From Gaetbulibacter_A aestuarii (GTDB taxonomy: Bacteria > Bacteroidota > Bacteroidia > Flavobacteriales > Flavobacteriaceae), in contig NZ_BAABAY010000002.1 of the NCBI RefSeq assembly GCF_039537665.1, forward strand, positions 186,001 to 250,000: DNA of 64,000 nucleotides. Direction: 5' to 3'. A program made the position numbers and the translations under genes. Positions 16,033 to 24,625 of the stretch are shown here, in pieces. The notes below the pieces were generated by a model. It searched no databases. It saw nothing but the letters and a program-made list of their open reading frames with translations, and was not told where the DNA came from. Position 1 is the stretch's first letter; every line of letters starts with the position of its first letter.

Positions 16033-17211
16033 TTAATTGTTCTCGTTGGCTTTTAAAACTCTAATAAAATTTTCACCCAATATTTTATCTATATCGGCTT
16101 CGCTGTAGCCACGTTCAACCAGAGCCCTGGTTATATTAGGATAAGCAGTAACATCATCCAGTTCCTTTGGGGTAAGTGTTATACCATCGAAATCTGAGCC
16201 TATTCCAACGTAGTCAGCACCTACTAAATTAACAATGTAATCAATGTGGTCTATCACTTTAAAAAGGGGAGGTCGGATAGGTTCAGCCTCATCGGCATAG
16301 GTTTTATATAATTGAAATTTTACAAGCCATTCATCTTGCAGGCTCGCCATTAAGGAATCATGTTCTGTTTTATGCTTTTCCAAAAAGTCTTGTTCTTTCT
16401 TTTCAAAAGACGCATCAACAAATCCGGGATTGAAATTGATCTGAATCACGCCACCTTTTTTAGCAATGGCCTTGATCTGATCGTCCTTAAGATTACGCGG
16501 ATGTGGACAAAGGCTGTAGACCGAACTGTGAGAAGCAAAAACAGGTTTGGTTGAAGTATTGATCGCGTCCCAGAAACTTTGTTCTCCGGCATGGCTTACA
16601 TCTACTAACATGCCTAAATTATTCATGCGTTTAATAACAGCTTTGCCGAAATCAGTTAAGCCTTTTGGTATTTCAGGACGTTCCGTTTGGTCTACACAAC
16701 TGCTTACCCAATCTGCTGAGGTATTGTGGGTTAATGTTAAATAACGAGCACCGCGCTGGTACAAACTATCTAATTTATCCAGATCGTTCTCGATCATATG
16801 ACCACCTTCAACCCCGATTATTGCGGCTATTTTACCGGTTTTTACAGCGGATAAAAGTTCTGATGCATTAAAAACCTTCATAATTTTTGAAGGATTGCGA
16901 TTAACAACAGCATCTAGCCAATCTATTTGTCTGTTGGCATAATCATAGGCATTTTTTGCTGTACCGTCGCAATACACAGAAAATACCTGAACATCAAGTC
17001 CGCCTCTTTTCCAACGATCCAGATCACTATGTGTAATCCCGGTAAGATCGTCATCGAATTTAACGCCATCTTCCAAGACCTTCATAAGAATATCATTATG
17101 CGTATCAATAACAATCGCCCTGTTGTGAATTGTTTTATAAGTTTCGGAATTTTTTTCTGAGGACTGTTTACAAGACGCCATAATTAAAAATATAAAGATG
17201 AAGTATTTCAT
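16033..17211 (-). CDS. Membrane dipeptidase, peptidase family M19, lipoprotein
   Basis: A 392-residue zinc dipeptidase. Lipobox MASC (Cys14); metal ligands in VIDTHNDIL (HxD), GVEGGH (bridging Glu), DVSHAG and FASHSS. The final third has NLVGADYVGIGSDFDGI, typical of M19. It would hydrolyse dipeptides (including D-amino acid containing ones) in the periplasm. It lies 30 nt after the DUF418 gene and 3 nt before the AT3 gene on the minus strand, suggesting one transcript. Confidence 0.92.
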   Translation of the reverse strand: MKYFIFIFLIMASCKQSSEKNSETYKTIHNRAIVIDTHNDILMKVLEDGVKFDDDLTGITHSDLDRWKRGGLDVQVFSVYCDGTAKNAYDYANRQIDWLDAVVNRNPSKIMKVFNASELLSAVKTGKIAAIIGVEGGHMIENDLDKLDSLYQRGARYLTLTHNTSADWVSSCVDQTERPEIPKGLTDFGKAVIKRMNNLGMLVDVSHAGEQSFWDAINTSTKPVFASHSSVYSLCPHPRNLKDDQIKAIAKKGGVIQINFNPGFVDASFEKKEQDFLEKHKTEHDSLMASLQDEWLVKFQLYKTYADEAEPIRPPLFKVIDHIDYIVNLVGADYVGIGSDFDGITLTPKELDDVTAYPNITRALVERGYSEADIDKILGENFIRVLKANENN

Positions 17212-17241
17212 TCGAAATGATTTTAAATGTTTTCCAATTTA

Positions 17242-18411
17242 CTACTTTTTCATGGCTTGCCATTTTAAATTCGTTCCACTACGCCAGAGCCATTCTAAAG
17301 GGCCATATTTAAATCGTTTGAACCACCAAACACTAAAGATCGTTTGAATCGCAAAAACAGCAACACCTAATAAGATCGCCAAAGTTGCTGATATTTTCAA
17401 AAATAAACCCAGTCCATAACCGTAAAAAATAATTATACCGAAAAGCGATTGGATCACGTAGGTACTTAATCCCATACGACCAACAGGAACCAAAAATTTC
17501 AATAATTTTTGCGTGAAATTCCAATTAAAGAAAGGGAAAATCAATCCTATATAAAGTAGTGGCATGAAAATATTAGACAATTCCTGAGCAATAAAGGCGA
17601 TAAAACGAACAAAAGGTGAATGATCGGCGGTGTAAAAATGAAAGTGTATAAATACCATAGGAATTCCAATAGAGGCAGAAATCAGTATGATATTACCCCA
17701 TTTCAGTTGGTCCAACCGCTCATGGTATTTTTGTCGTCCAATCCAAAGGCCTAAAAGGAAAAGCCCGGGGACTACCCAAAAGCGTCCACTATGAACCAAA
17801 TAGTTGAATTTATTTATAATACCAATAGTTCCGTTGGATACCATGACACTTTTTAGATCACCATGAAGTATTAGGTCGAAATAAGTGTTATTGGCTTGTG
17901 CAGGACTGGGGCCCATGGGGATATACCAATTTAATTGAAGCGGAAATTCCAAAAGATTGAGACCTTGAATAATAATATTAGGCCCATTCAAAGCAAGAAA
18001 TAAACCTATTGGGAGAATGTATTTTGAAGGAAGCGGTCTGGCGAGTAATAGAACAAATCCGAAAATAGCATAAACAACAAGGAAATCTCCACGATAAAAT
18101 ACATGGTTCATGTAACCGATCACGAAGAGTAGCACTAAACGCCAGGCGAATTTCAGCGGACTCGAGTTTTGTTTTCGATCTAAGATCAAATAAAAGCTTA
18201 ATCCAAAAAGCATCGAGAAAATAGCATAGAATTTCCCCGAAAATAAATTTCGAACGATCCAACGTGAAACATTGTCGATGGGATACATCAGGTTATAACC
18301 AAAATATTCAGCAGGTACTGAACTCGCTAAATAACCCTGATACATGTGTGTTAGGATGATTCCAAATAAAGCAAAGCCGCGAAGGGCATCTATTTCTTGA
18401 ATGCGTTTCAT
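17242..18411 (-). CDS. DUF418-family membrane protein (copy 1)
   Basis: A 389-residue polytopic membrane protein. The N-terminal RIQEIDALRGFALFGIILTH is the acyltransferase-like motif shared by DUF418/DUF1624 proteins, and the C-terminal DUF418 part ends with KYGPLEWLWR. Members resemble membrane acetyl/acyl transferases, but the reaction is not established. Its ATG overlaps the stop of the SGNH hydrolase gene by 4 nt (ATGA), so they are translationally coupled. A paralogue is encoded at 19969-21276. Confidence 0.88.
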   Translation of the reverse strand: MKRIQEIDALRGFALFGIILTHMYQGYLASSVPAEYFGYNLMYPIDNVSRWIVRNLFSGKFYAIFSMLFGLSFYLILDRKQNSSPLKFAWRLVLLFVIGYMNHVFYRGDFLVVYAIFGFVLLLARPLPSKYILPIGLFLALNGPNIIIQGLNLLEFPLQLNWYIPMGPSPAQANNTYFDLILHGDLKSVMVSNGTIGIINKFNYLVHSGRFWVVPGLFLLGLWIGRQKYHERLDQLKWGNIILISASIGIPMVFIHFHFYTADHSPFVRFIAFIAQELSNIFMPLLYIGLIFPFFNWNFTQKLLKFLVPVGRMGLSTYVIQSLFGIIIFYGYGLGLFLKISATLAILLGVAVFAIQTIFSVWWFKRFKYGPLEWLWRSGTNLKWQAMKK

Positions 18412-19091
18412 TGGTTATCAATAAATGCTGAAATCTGTTGATTAATTTGCTCCATCCCTTTAACTGAAGGATGCCCTGCAATTTTATCAATATTCTTTAA
18501 TTCGATACAGTCTATTTTGTAATGGGCGCAAATGGTTTTGACTGACGCATCAATGGCATCACTCAATTCGGTATTTAAAATGAAATATATTTTTGTCTTG
18601 GAGTAGTGATTAAGCATGTAATCGAGCATGTAGGCCATGGCAGGTCGAAATTGATATAATGAAGCTTTGGTCCAGTTGGCATATTGAAATTCTCCCAACG
18701 GGGAACCAGCCCAGGCATCATTAGTCGCACCAAAAATAAAAATGATATCCGGATCTCCGAGATTATCCATTCTCGCGGTGAAGGAACAGCAGGAAAAATC
18801 CATACGATTGTATCCTGTGTTGCAAATGGTAGAACCTGAAAAAGAATTATTTACCTCTAATTGATCGTTGTGATCCTGAATAAACCGATACCACCATAAT
18901 TGTTCTACTGAATTCACGTCGGTACCGTTTCTCGGATTCTTAAAATACCATAACATATTTGTTTCAGGATATACATAACCTTCAAACGTGGAGTAGGAGT
19001 CGCCAAGAATGGATATTTTTTTAGGGTTTTGAGCACAACCAAGCAGGCAGAAAAAAATAATTATTAGAAAGTGGTGTTTTACTTTTTTCAT
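18408..19091 (-). CDS. SGNH/GDSL-family hydrolase lipoprotein
   Basis: A 227-residue envelope esterase-like protein. Lipobox LLGC (Cys19); block I ISILGDSYSTF contains the nucleophile Ser; a block III-like FIFGATNDAWAG carries Asn; and the C-terminal GHPSVKGMEQI contains the DxxH-like catalytic His region. SGNH enzymes remove or transfer O-acyl groups. It is coupled to the downstream DUF418 gene by a 4-nt overlap, which fits a role in acyl-group turnover. Confidence 0.86.
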   Translation of the reverse strand: MKKVKHHFLIIIFFCLLGCAQNPKKISILGDSYSTFEGYVYPETNMLWYFKNPRNGTDVNSVEQLWWYRFIQDHNDQLEVNNSFSGSTICNTGYNRMDFSCCSFTARMDNLGDPDIIFIFGATNDAWAGSPLGEFQYANWTKASLYQFRPAMAYMLDYMLNHYSKTKIYFILNTELSDAIDASVKTICAHYKIDCIELKNIDKIAGHPSVKGMEQINQQISAFIDNQ

Positions 19092-19102
19092 AATTCTTCT
19101 TA

Positions 19103-19858
19103 TTAAGACTGAATTTGTTCCTTTATTAGCCTAACAATTCTTGAATTTATTTTTTCGAGATTTCTATTTTGGTGCAACAGATCGGTTAAAATAGTTAACT
19201 TCAAGGTAATAATATTTCTGAATTTCCGATCTTTTAGAACATCGAGGATCTTATTTTCTTCAACAGCAGGTGGTATAGGAAAATCATTGACCCGTAACAG
19301 GGTCACGGCTTGAAAATCTAAGTGATCCATGATATAGGGTTGGAAGGAGTTAACCAATTCCAATTCATGAGTATTTTGCACCAATTTTACGAGGTCTACG
19401 GCTTTATAATAATTTCCGATTTCTTTTTTCAGTTCAGCATTGGAAATTAATTTGAAATCACCAGATCCTATTAAATTGTTATAAACCCTATCTGTACTAT
19501 TGTAAGAAGGCATATCATTGATCAACGTGAATGCAGCATTTAGGGAGTCTAATGCTATTGTTGGAGCTTCCATAGCCGACTGTTCTAAAAGCGCAATAAG
19601 TTTAGGAATGGTCTTCTCGATTTTATCTATATTTCTATTGGACAGTTGTAAATTTATTACGAAATCTTTAACAAGATCATTTAAATAAGCATTTTCCGAA
19701 GCTTTGTTCTTTGTGTTTTCGTTCCAAGTATTGATACTCAAAGCGATCAAAATTCCAATTACAACAAGTACGATCTCACCTATGGCATAGAGGATATAAT
19801 TACTGAATTTACTTTCTGAAAGTAACCTTTTACGCAGGTTACGAAATAATTTTAGCAT
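19103..19858 (-). CDS. DUF6090-family single-pass membrane protein
   Basis: A 251-residue protein whose N-terminus (LLSESKFSNYILYAIGEIVLVVIGILIALSINTWNE, residues 13-47) is the well-recognisable DUF6090 signature: a basic lead, one transmembrane helix with VVIGILIAL and the WNE exit. The rest is a helical, charged extracytoplasmic domain. The function is unknown; family members are very numerous in marine Flavobacteriia. It is 11 nt upstream of the SGNH gene and shares a promoter-region motif with the DUF418 gene at 19969. Confidence 0.85.
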   Translation of the reverse strand: MLKLFRNLRKRLLSESKFSNYILYAIGEIVLVVIGILIALSINTWNENTKNKASENAYLNDLVKDFVINLQLSNRNIDKIEKTIPKLIALLEQSAMEAPTIALDSLNAAFTLINDMPSYNSTDRVYNNLIGSGDFKLISNAELKKEIGNYYKAVDLVKLVQNTHELELVNSFQPYIMDHLDFQAVTLLRVNDFPIPPAVEENKILDVLKDRKFRNIITLKLTILTDLLHQNRNLEKINSRIVRLIKEQIQS

Positions 19859-19905
19859 GCTTTAATGGTTGGTATTGGTGATCTAGATTAGCATGTTTTG
19901 CTATA

Positions 19906-19924
19906 CCAAGATAGTAAATGTTTG
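19906..19924 (-). promoter_or_regulatory. Shared upstream motif, copy A (before DUF6090 gene)
   Basis: CCAAGATAGTAAATGTTTG on the plus strand. The same 19-nt motif with two changes occurs at 21386-21404, upstream of the DUF418 gene. On the minus strand it contains TATCTTGG, one mismatch from TAnnTTTG, so it may be a weak promoter with a shared upstream operator. Confidence 0.4.
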
Positions 19925-19968
19925 GCATTTCAATTCTATAATTACAACAACAACTCTTTTAGATCTTA

Positions 19969-21276
19969 TTATTCCTTACTGTTCTTCTTTAAATTATGAA
20001 CTTTCAAATAACTCAAATTCCTCCAAAGCCATTCCAAAGGGCCGAAGCGATAATATTTGAGCCAAATCGGACTAACAATTAACTGGAAGATCCAAATACC
20101 AAAAACAATGTACATCAATTCATGACGTTGTAATTTGCCAAACATGGCAAAGCCGGCTCCTGTAAAAATGAATAAGGCAAAAACTGAGTGCATGATATAA
20201 TTTGTAAGTGCCATTTTACCAACTGCAGCCAGACTTTTCTTGAGCCAATGGATCATGGGAAGTTTGCAAAAAAGCATAATAAGTCCAATATGGCCAATCG
20301 CCACAGGAACACGACCTAATTGATAGGTTGCAAAAGATTGTGAAAAGCCCAAATATGAAAAATCGCTATCCAAAACCGTTTTGAGTTCATAATAATTTAT
20401 CGAAAGACCCACGGCATAGCCTATAATGGCCATTAAGGCGTAAAATTTATAAGACTTTTCAGCGGAAAGAATATTTAATTTAAATAAAGCAATACCCAGG
20501 AGCATCATACTAAGCACATCCCAAAGATCATAGCGATAAGGAAATTTTTCATTATCTTCAGTGAAGTGTGGTGCATTAAATACTACCACTTTAAAATAGC
20601 TCTGGCGCATACTTTCATTGTATTCCTTTATGGCTTCGGGTGATCTTTGTTCCTGAATGTCATCCCACTTTTTTAAGGCAGCAGTTTCTTCTTTGGTCAA
20701 ATCTTTTCCTGCCATTTCATTGGATCGGGCTAATTCAAGTTGATCCATGAATTTGACATCCTTTCGGTAATCCAGGTAATCCCAAAGTGTTCCGACAGCG
20801 ATCAAAAAAACAAAAATTAGCATAAGTTTTTTGGGAGATAAAGTTCGAAACGGAAACACGATAAAACCGAAAAGCGCGTAATTGTAAAGAATATCACCGC
20901 TCCACAGGATGAGGTAGCCATGAATAAGGCCAAACACCAATAACCAGATAATTCTTCTGAAATAAATATTAGCGCCTTCCATGCCAGCGCCTTTCTTTTC
21001 AAGACGATCCAAAAGTATAAATACACCCACACCGAAAAGCAGCGAGAAAAGAGCGCGCATGGTACCTTCAAATAATAGGCTGGAGGTTATCCAGGTTACC
21101 AGATCCCAACCGGTCGCGCCGCCCGAAACCGTAGGATCCATATAGGCTCCGGCCAGGCCCATACCGTTAATATTCATTATTAAAATACCGAAAAGTACAA
21201 TACCGCGCATCACATCGAGGGATTGAATACGGTCAGAATCTTGTAAAGGGGCAAAGGGATTTCCTACCTGAGTCAT
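19969..21276 (-). CDS. DUF418-family membrane protein (copy 2)
   Basis: A 435-residue polytopic membrane protein with RIQSLDVMRGIVLFGILIMN at the N-terminus, a charged central loop (about 170-225) and the DUF418 C-terminus ending RFGPLEWLWRN. It is a paralogue of the protein at 17242-18411, but longer because of the loop. A transferase-like activity is suspected from the conserved D-x-x-R-G motif. It precedes the DUF6090-SGNH-DUF418-M19-AT3 run by 110 nt. Confidence 0.87.
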   Translation of the reverse strand: MTQVGNPFAPLQDSDRIQSLDVMRGIVLFGILIMNINGMGLAGAYMDPTVSGGATGWDLVTWITSSLLFEGTMRALFSLLFGVGVFILLDRLEKKGAGMEGANIYFRRIIWLLVFGLIHGYLILWSGDILYNYALFGFIVFPFRTLSPKKLMLIFVFLIAVGTLWDYLDYRKDVKFMDQLELARSNEMAGKDLTKEETAALKKWDDIQEQRSPEAIKEYNESMRQSYFKVVVFNAPHFTEDNEKFPYRYDLWDVLSMMLLGIALFKLNILSAEKSYKFYALMAIIGYAVGLSINYYELKTVLDSDFSYLGFSQSFATYQLGRVPVAIGHIGLIMLFCKLPMIHWLKKSLAAVGKMALTNYIMHSVFALFIFTGAGFAMFGKLQRHELMYIVFGIWIFQLIVSPIWLKYYRFGPLEWLWRNLSYLKVHNLKKNSKE

Positions 21277-21385
21277 AGTGGTTGTTGATTGGTTAGTTAG
21301 TTTGTGTATTGCAAATATTCAAACCATTCAGGATGGCATCAATATTTAAACTACGAATCAGGTCTTAGGGATACTGTTCTGACAA

Positions 21386-21404
21386 CCAATATAGTAAATG
21401 TTTA
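21386..21404 (-). promoter_or_regulatory. Shared upstream motif, copy B (before DUF418 gene)
   Basis: CCAATATAGTAAATGTTTA, 17 of 19 positions identical to 19906-19924. It lies 110 nt before the start of the DUF418 gene. On the minus strand it contains TATATTGG. Confidence 0.4.
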
Positions 21405-21478
21405 GATATGAAAGTGAAATAAAAAATGTTGTTCTGAAAATAGTTGATTAAAAAATCACTCAATTAAAATTGTGTCTT

Positions 21479-21548
21479 TGTCACCCTGAACTCGTTTCAG
21501 GGTCTAAAGGTAGAGCAAGCCAGATGCTGAAACAAGTTCAGCATGACA
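21479..21548. repeat. REP-like inverted doublet, unit 1
   Basis: A 70-bp unit: 27-nt arm A (21479-21505, TGTCACCCTGAACTCGTTTC...), 16-nt variable spacer, 27-nt arm B (21522-21548). Arm B is the reverse complement of arm A apart from a few positions. Each arm also folds alone: CCCTGAA/TTCAGGG in A and TGCTGAA/TTCAGCA in B, so the differences between arms are compensatory. The doublet resembles REP/BIME elements. Confidence 0.85.
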
Positions 21549-21578
21549 AGCTTTAGGTTTTTGCTATAAGATTCCTGC

Positions 21579-21648
21579 TGTCACCCTGAACTCGTTTCAG
21601 GGTCTCTTGATATTGTAATTCAGATGCTGAAACAAGTTCAGCATGACA
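21579..21648. repeat. REP-like inverted doublet, unit 2
   Basis: Identical arms to unit 1, again with a 16-nt spacer whose sequence is unrelated. It starts exactly 100 bp after unit 1. Confidence 0.85.
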
Positions 21649-21715
21649 AGCCTTGGTTTTATATGGCTTCGTAACCATCATCTTGTAACCCTTGCTGTAA
21701 CCCTGAGCCAATTGC

Positions 21716-21785
21716 TGTCACCCTGAATTCGTTTCAGGGTCTCTTGTTAACGTAAGCCAGATGCTGAAACAAGTTCAGCATGACA
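21716..21785. repeat. REP-like inverted doublet, unit 3
   Basis: Same architecture (27+16+27); arm A has one change (GAATTCG for GAACTCG). Just before it, fragments TGTAACCCT at 21684-21710 look like decayed arm-A starts. Confidence 0.83.
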
Positions 21786-21833
21786 AGCTTATTTTTCAAT
21801 CTGACTTTGTAATTATCAACTTGAATTTTGTGC

Positions 21834-21860
21834 TGTCACCCTGAACTTGTTTCAGGGCCT
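21834..21860. repeat. REP-like half unit (arm A only)
   Basis: A single arm A (TGTCACCCTGAACTTGTTTC...) without arm B, directly followed by a terminator hairpin. It keeps the CCCTGAA/TTCAGGG stem. Confidence 0.8.
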
Positions 21861-21863
21861 AAC

Positions 21864-21896
21864 AAAAAAACGCTCGAGTAACCTCGAGCGTTTTTT
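21864..21896. terminator. Strong bidirectional terminator, downstream of tmRNA gene
   Basis: ACGCTCGAG-taac-CTCGAGCGT, flanked by A-run on the left and T-run on the right, so it works on either strand. It ends the minus-strand tmRNA transcript. Confidence 0.9.
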
Positions 21897-21916
21897 CTAA
21901 TTGCACAATGCATTCG

Positions 21917-22308
21917 TGGAGTCGGAGGGATTCGAACCCTCGTCCAAACAAGTAACCAAAGGGCTTTCTACACGCTTAGTTTTCGCTTGAATTGTCGGTT
22001 GCAAGCTGGCGGAAAACAACCTACTCACAACTTAGCTTCTAAATCTCGGTGTTGCGTCAAAGCGCCACAACACCTTGGTTAATTTTTACGATGCCTCTAA
22101 AAGGAACGCCACTAACCAGGGCTTTCCGGAGACATTTAGCTTTTCCGTCTTACGGAACTAGGCCCATCCTACTATAATTCAGATTAGGCAGCTAAAGCGT
22201 AGTTATTCTCGCCGTTTAAAAAGTCGGTCTAGCCTTTTACGTGTTTCAAAACCATTACACGGCGTGCTTACCATTCAATTATTCTCGCTGTCAAAACCAG
22301 TCGACCCC
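21917..22308 (-). ncRNA. ssrA: Transfer-messenger RNA (tmRNA)
   Basis: A 392-nt one-piece tmRNA that rescues stalled ribosomes. The 5' end GGGGTCG (22308-22302) pairs with CGACTCC near the 3' end to form the acceptor stem, followed by the discriminator A; CCA is not encoded. The T arm reads GGGTTCGAATCCC. The tag frame (22213-22184) encodes GENNYALAA followed by TAA, the typical Bacteroidota degradation tag ending in ALAA. Strong terminator downstream; promoter box at 22437-22430. Confidence 0.96.
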
Positions 22309-22324
22309 AATTCAATAGTAAGTA

Positions 22325-22430
22325 TTTGGGCGTTACGCCCGCGCTTTTGGGCGCGGCCGTCGGGCTATCCGCTGCAAGTCCTCGCGCTAAGCGCTGTGGG
22401 CTTTTCGCTACTATCCCTAACGCGGGCTGC
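22325..22430. repeat. GC-rich intergenic repeat, copy 1
   Basis: A strongly GC-rich stretch in an AT-rich genome: TTTGGGCGTTACGCCC..., GTCGGGCTATCCGCTGCAAG..., ...CTATCCCTAACGCGGGC, with internal hairpins (GGGCGTTACGCCC; GCGCTTAGCGC). A related element with the same order of blocks is at 50566-50659. It has no gene. Because the tmRNA promoter box is on its far side, it probably lies in the precursor 5' leader of tmRNA. Confidence 0.75.
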
Positions 22431-22437
22431 AAAGGTA
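22430..22437 (-). promoter_or_regulatory. -7 promoter element of tmRNA gene
   Basis: TACCTTTG on the minus strand matches TAnnTTTG. Start expected near 22423, about 115 nt before the mature tmRNA 5' end. No clear -33 box. Confidence 0.55.
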
Positions 22438-22569
22438 TCAAAAATATCTAGATTTTTGCCTTCACCAGCCACAATTATAAAGCAAAAAGCATACCAGTAT
22501 CCTATAGATGTCAGTTCATAAATTAAATTTTATTATCTTTTTAACCGCTATTAATCAATAACATACGTA

Positions 22570-23229
22570 ATGTCCGCCAATACAAAACCATTTTTAGTCA
22601 GACTCGTGCGTTACGTCATTAAAAATCCACGCTATTCCCTGGAGCGATTAAGTATCATCGTGGGGCAGAAACTTCGCGGATTGGAAACTTATAAGAATGT
22701 TCGACAAGCCGATTTAAATATCCCCCAAAGTGCAGAGCCCGTATTATATGAAAGTTCGGGAAATTCATTTTTGGTTAAAACACTAAAAAACCTCAATATT
22801 ACCTCCAACGACAGTATTATCGATTTTGGATGTGGCAAAGGTGGCGCCCTAATAAAAATGGCCAACTTTCCCTTTAAGAAAATAGTTGGCGTTGAGTATT
22901 CCGAATTCCTTTATAAAATTGCTCAAAAAAACATCAAAAAACTCAAACTTCACCACATTCAACTTTTTCAAGGAGATGCTGCTGCGTTCAAGGATCTCGA
23001 CGATATCAATTACGTTTACCTGTTTAATCCTTTCGGGCTGGCAACGCTTCATCCCGTTCTTGAAAATATCAAAAAATCGCTTAAAAATAATCCAAGAGAT
23101 TTAACCCTGATTTACAAGAATGCCGTGCATCATCAAGCTGTAATTAATAGCGGACTCTTTAAAAAGATCAATCAGTTCAAAGGTGAAAACGCCGATTTCT
23201 TCATTTATAAAACCATTCCAAAATCATAG
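22570..23229 (+). CDS. Class I SAM-dependent methyltransferase
   Basis: A 219-residue soluble methyltransferase. Motif I reads IIDFGCGKGGALIKM (about 83-97), then GVEYSEFLYKIAQKNI (acidic Glu binding the ribose), QGDAAAF and YLFNPFG as motif IV. The N-terminal ~60 residues are basic and helical. The substrate cannot be inferred. It is a single gene between the tmRNA leader repeat and the AlaDH-like gene. Confidence 0.85.
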   Translation: MSANTKPFLVRLVRYVIKNPRYSLERLSIIVGQKLRGLETYKNVRQADLNIPQSAEPVLYESSGNSFLVKTLKNLNITSNDSIIDFGCGKGGALIKMANFPFKKIVGVEYSEFLYKIAQKNIKKLKLHHIQLFQGDAAAFKDLDDINYVYLFNPFGLATLHPVLENIKKSLKNNPRDLTLIYKNAVHHQAVINSGLFKKINQFKGENADFFIYKTIPKS

Positions 23230-23262
23230 GTTTCTTAAATCTGTAGAAACATTTTAAGTATG

Positions 23263-23270
23263 TATCTTTG
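23263..23270 (+). promoter_or_regulatory. -7 promoter element of AlaDH-like gene
   Basis: TATCTTTG, 29 nt before the ATG at 23300. Confidence 0.6.
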
Positions 23271-23299
23271 CCAAAGTAACATAAAAATTACAGGCATTT

Positions 23300-24511
23300 A
23301 TGAGCATCAATTTTGGTATCATTAAAGAACGCAAAAACCCACCGGATCGGCGTGTGGTTTTCTCCCCTAAAAAACTAGCAGAAGCTAAAAACCAGTTTCC
23401 TGAAGCTAAATTCAAAGTCGAATCCTCAGACATTCGTGTGTTTCCGGATGAAGCCTACCAGAAGGAAGGCTTGGAAGTTAGTACAGATATGAGTGATTGT
23501 GATGTTTTAATCGGAGTCAAAGAGGTCCCAATGGATGCCCTCATTCCTAATAAACAATACTTTTTCTTTTCGCATACCATCAAAAAACAACCCTATAATC
23601 GCGACCTGCTTCGCGCTATTTTAGACAAGAATATTGTGCTCTACGATCATGAGACGATTACCAATTACAAAGGTTATCGCCTTATTGGTTTCGGGCGTTA
23701 TGCCGGTATTGTTGGAGCCTATAATGGTTTTCGTGCCTGGGGATTGCGCTATAAATCCTGGAATTTACCAAAAGCCGGAACACTTGCCAATCAGGCAGAA
23801 CTTATTGAACAGCTTCAAAATATCGAGGTACCGAATATTAAGATCTTACTCACAGGAAGCGGAAAAGTTGCAAAAGGTGCTATGGAAATGCTCGATGCTA
23901 TGAACATTAAGAAAGTTAGTGTAGAGGAGTATCTTAATAATACCTATAACGAACCTGTGTATTGCAATGCCGATGTGCTTGAATACAACAAACGCATTGA
24001 TCATCAGGTTTTAGATAACAAGGATTTCTTTGTACACCCTGAAGCCTATGTGTCTGATTTTATGCGCTTGGCTAAAGTGACTGATTTTTACATTGCAGGT
24101 CATTTTTATGGCGATGGTGCGCCATTTTTATACACTCGGGAGGATGTAAAGTCACCCGATTTTAACATTAAAGTTGTCGCCGATATCAGTTGCGACATCG
24201 ATGGTCCGGTGGCTACGACCATTCGTCCTTCAACCATTGCAGAACCTATTTACGGTTACGATCCTCAAACCGAATCTGAAACCGATTTCAACAACAATAA
24301 CGCCATTACAGTTATGGCTGTCGACAATTTACCCTGCGAATTACCGCAGGATGCCAGTGAAGGTTTTGGCGAGCAGTTTTTGAAAAACGTTTTGCCGGCC
24401 TTTTTTAATGATGATAAAGATGGCATTTTACAGCGTGCTAAAGTCACTGAAAATGGTTTGCTTACACCACGATTCACCTACCTTCAGGATTATGTGGATG
24501 GGAAGGAGTAG
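23300..24511 (+). CDS. NAD(P)-dependent amino-acid dehydrogenase, alanine/saccharopine dehydrogenase (Lys1-like) family
   Basis: A 403-residue dehydrogenase. The N-terminal AlaDH_PNT-like half opens with FGIIKERKNPPDRRVVFSP (family substrate-binding ERK/R block), followed by DCDVLIGVKEVP, FFSHTIKKQ and YDHE. The Rossmann half has ILLTGSGKVAKGAMEML (about 181-197). The C-terminal CDIDGPVATTIRPSTIAEPIYGY is typical of saccharopine dehydrogenase (L-lysine forming) relatives. It probably catalyses oxidative deamination or saccharopine-type chemistry; which amino acid is not clear. It has its own -7 box. Confidence 0.85.
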   Translation: MSINFGIIKERKNPPDRRVVFSPKKLAEAKNQFPEAKFKVESSDIRVFPDEAYQKEGLEVSTDMSDCDVLIGVKEVPMDALIPNKQYFFFSHTIKKQPYNRDLLRAILDKNIVLYDHETITNYKGYRLIGFGRYAGIVGAYNGFRAWGLRYKSWNLPKAGTLANQAELIEQLQNIEVPNIKILLTGSGKVAKGAMEMLDAMNIKKVSVEEYLNNTYNEPVYCNADVLEYNKRIDHQVLDNKDFFVHPEAYVSDFMRLAKVTDFYIAGHFYGDGAPFLYTREDVKSPDFNIKVVADISCDIDGPVATTIRPSTIAEPIYGYDPQTESETDFNNNNAITVMAVDNLPCELPQDASEGFGEQFLKNVLPAFFNDDKDGILQRAKVTENGLLTPRFTYLQDYVDGKE

Positions 24512-24625
24512 CTTTATTTTGTATTTAAAGAACCCACAGTTGTTTTTATTCTGAAAAACAATCATACATTTTTGGGTTTTCCAACCTGAAAAGAATAGTT
24601 TCGTAGCTTATTTGTAAATTACCCC

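Noticed and set aside
21479..21860. CRISPR-like array
   Set aside because: Repeats are few, inverted doublets, with 16-nt spacers inside the units and unequal spacing; no cas genes in the window.
22264..22521. Possible small protein on the plus strand
   Set aside because: It runs through the 5' end of the tmRNA and the GC-rich repeat; no family pattern or start signals.
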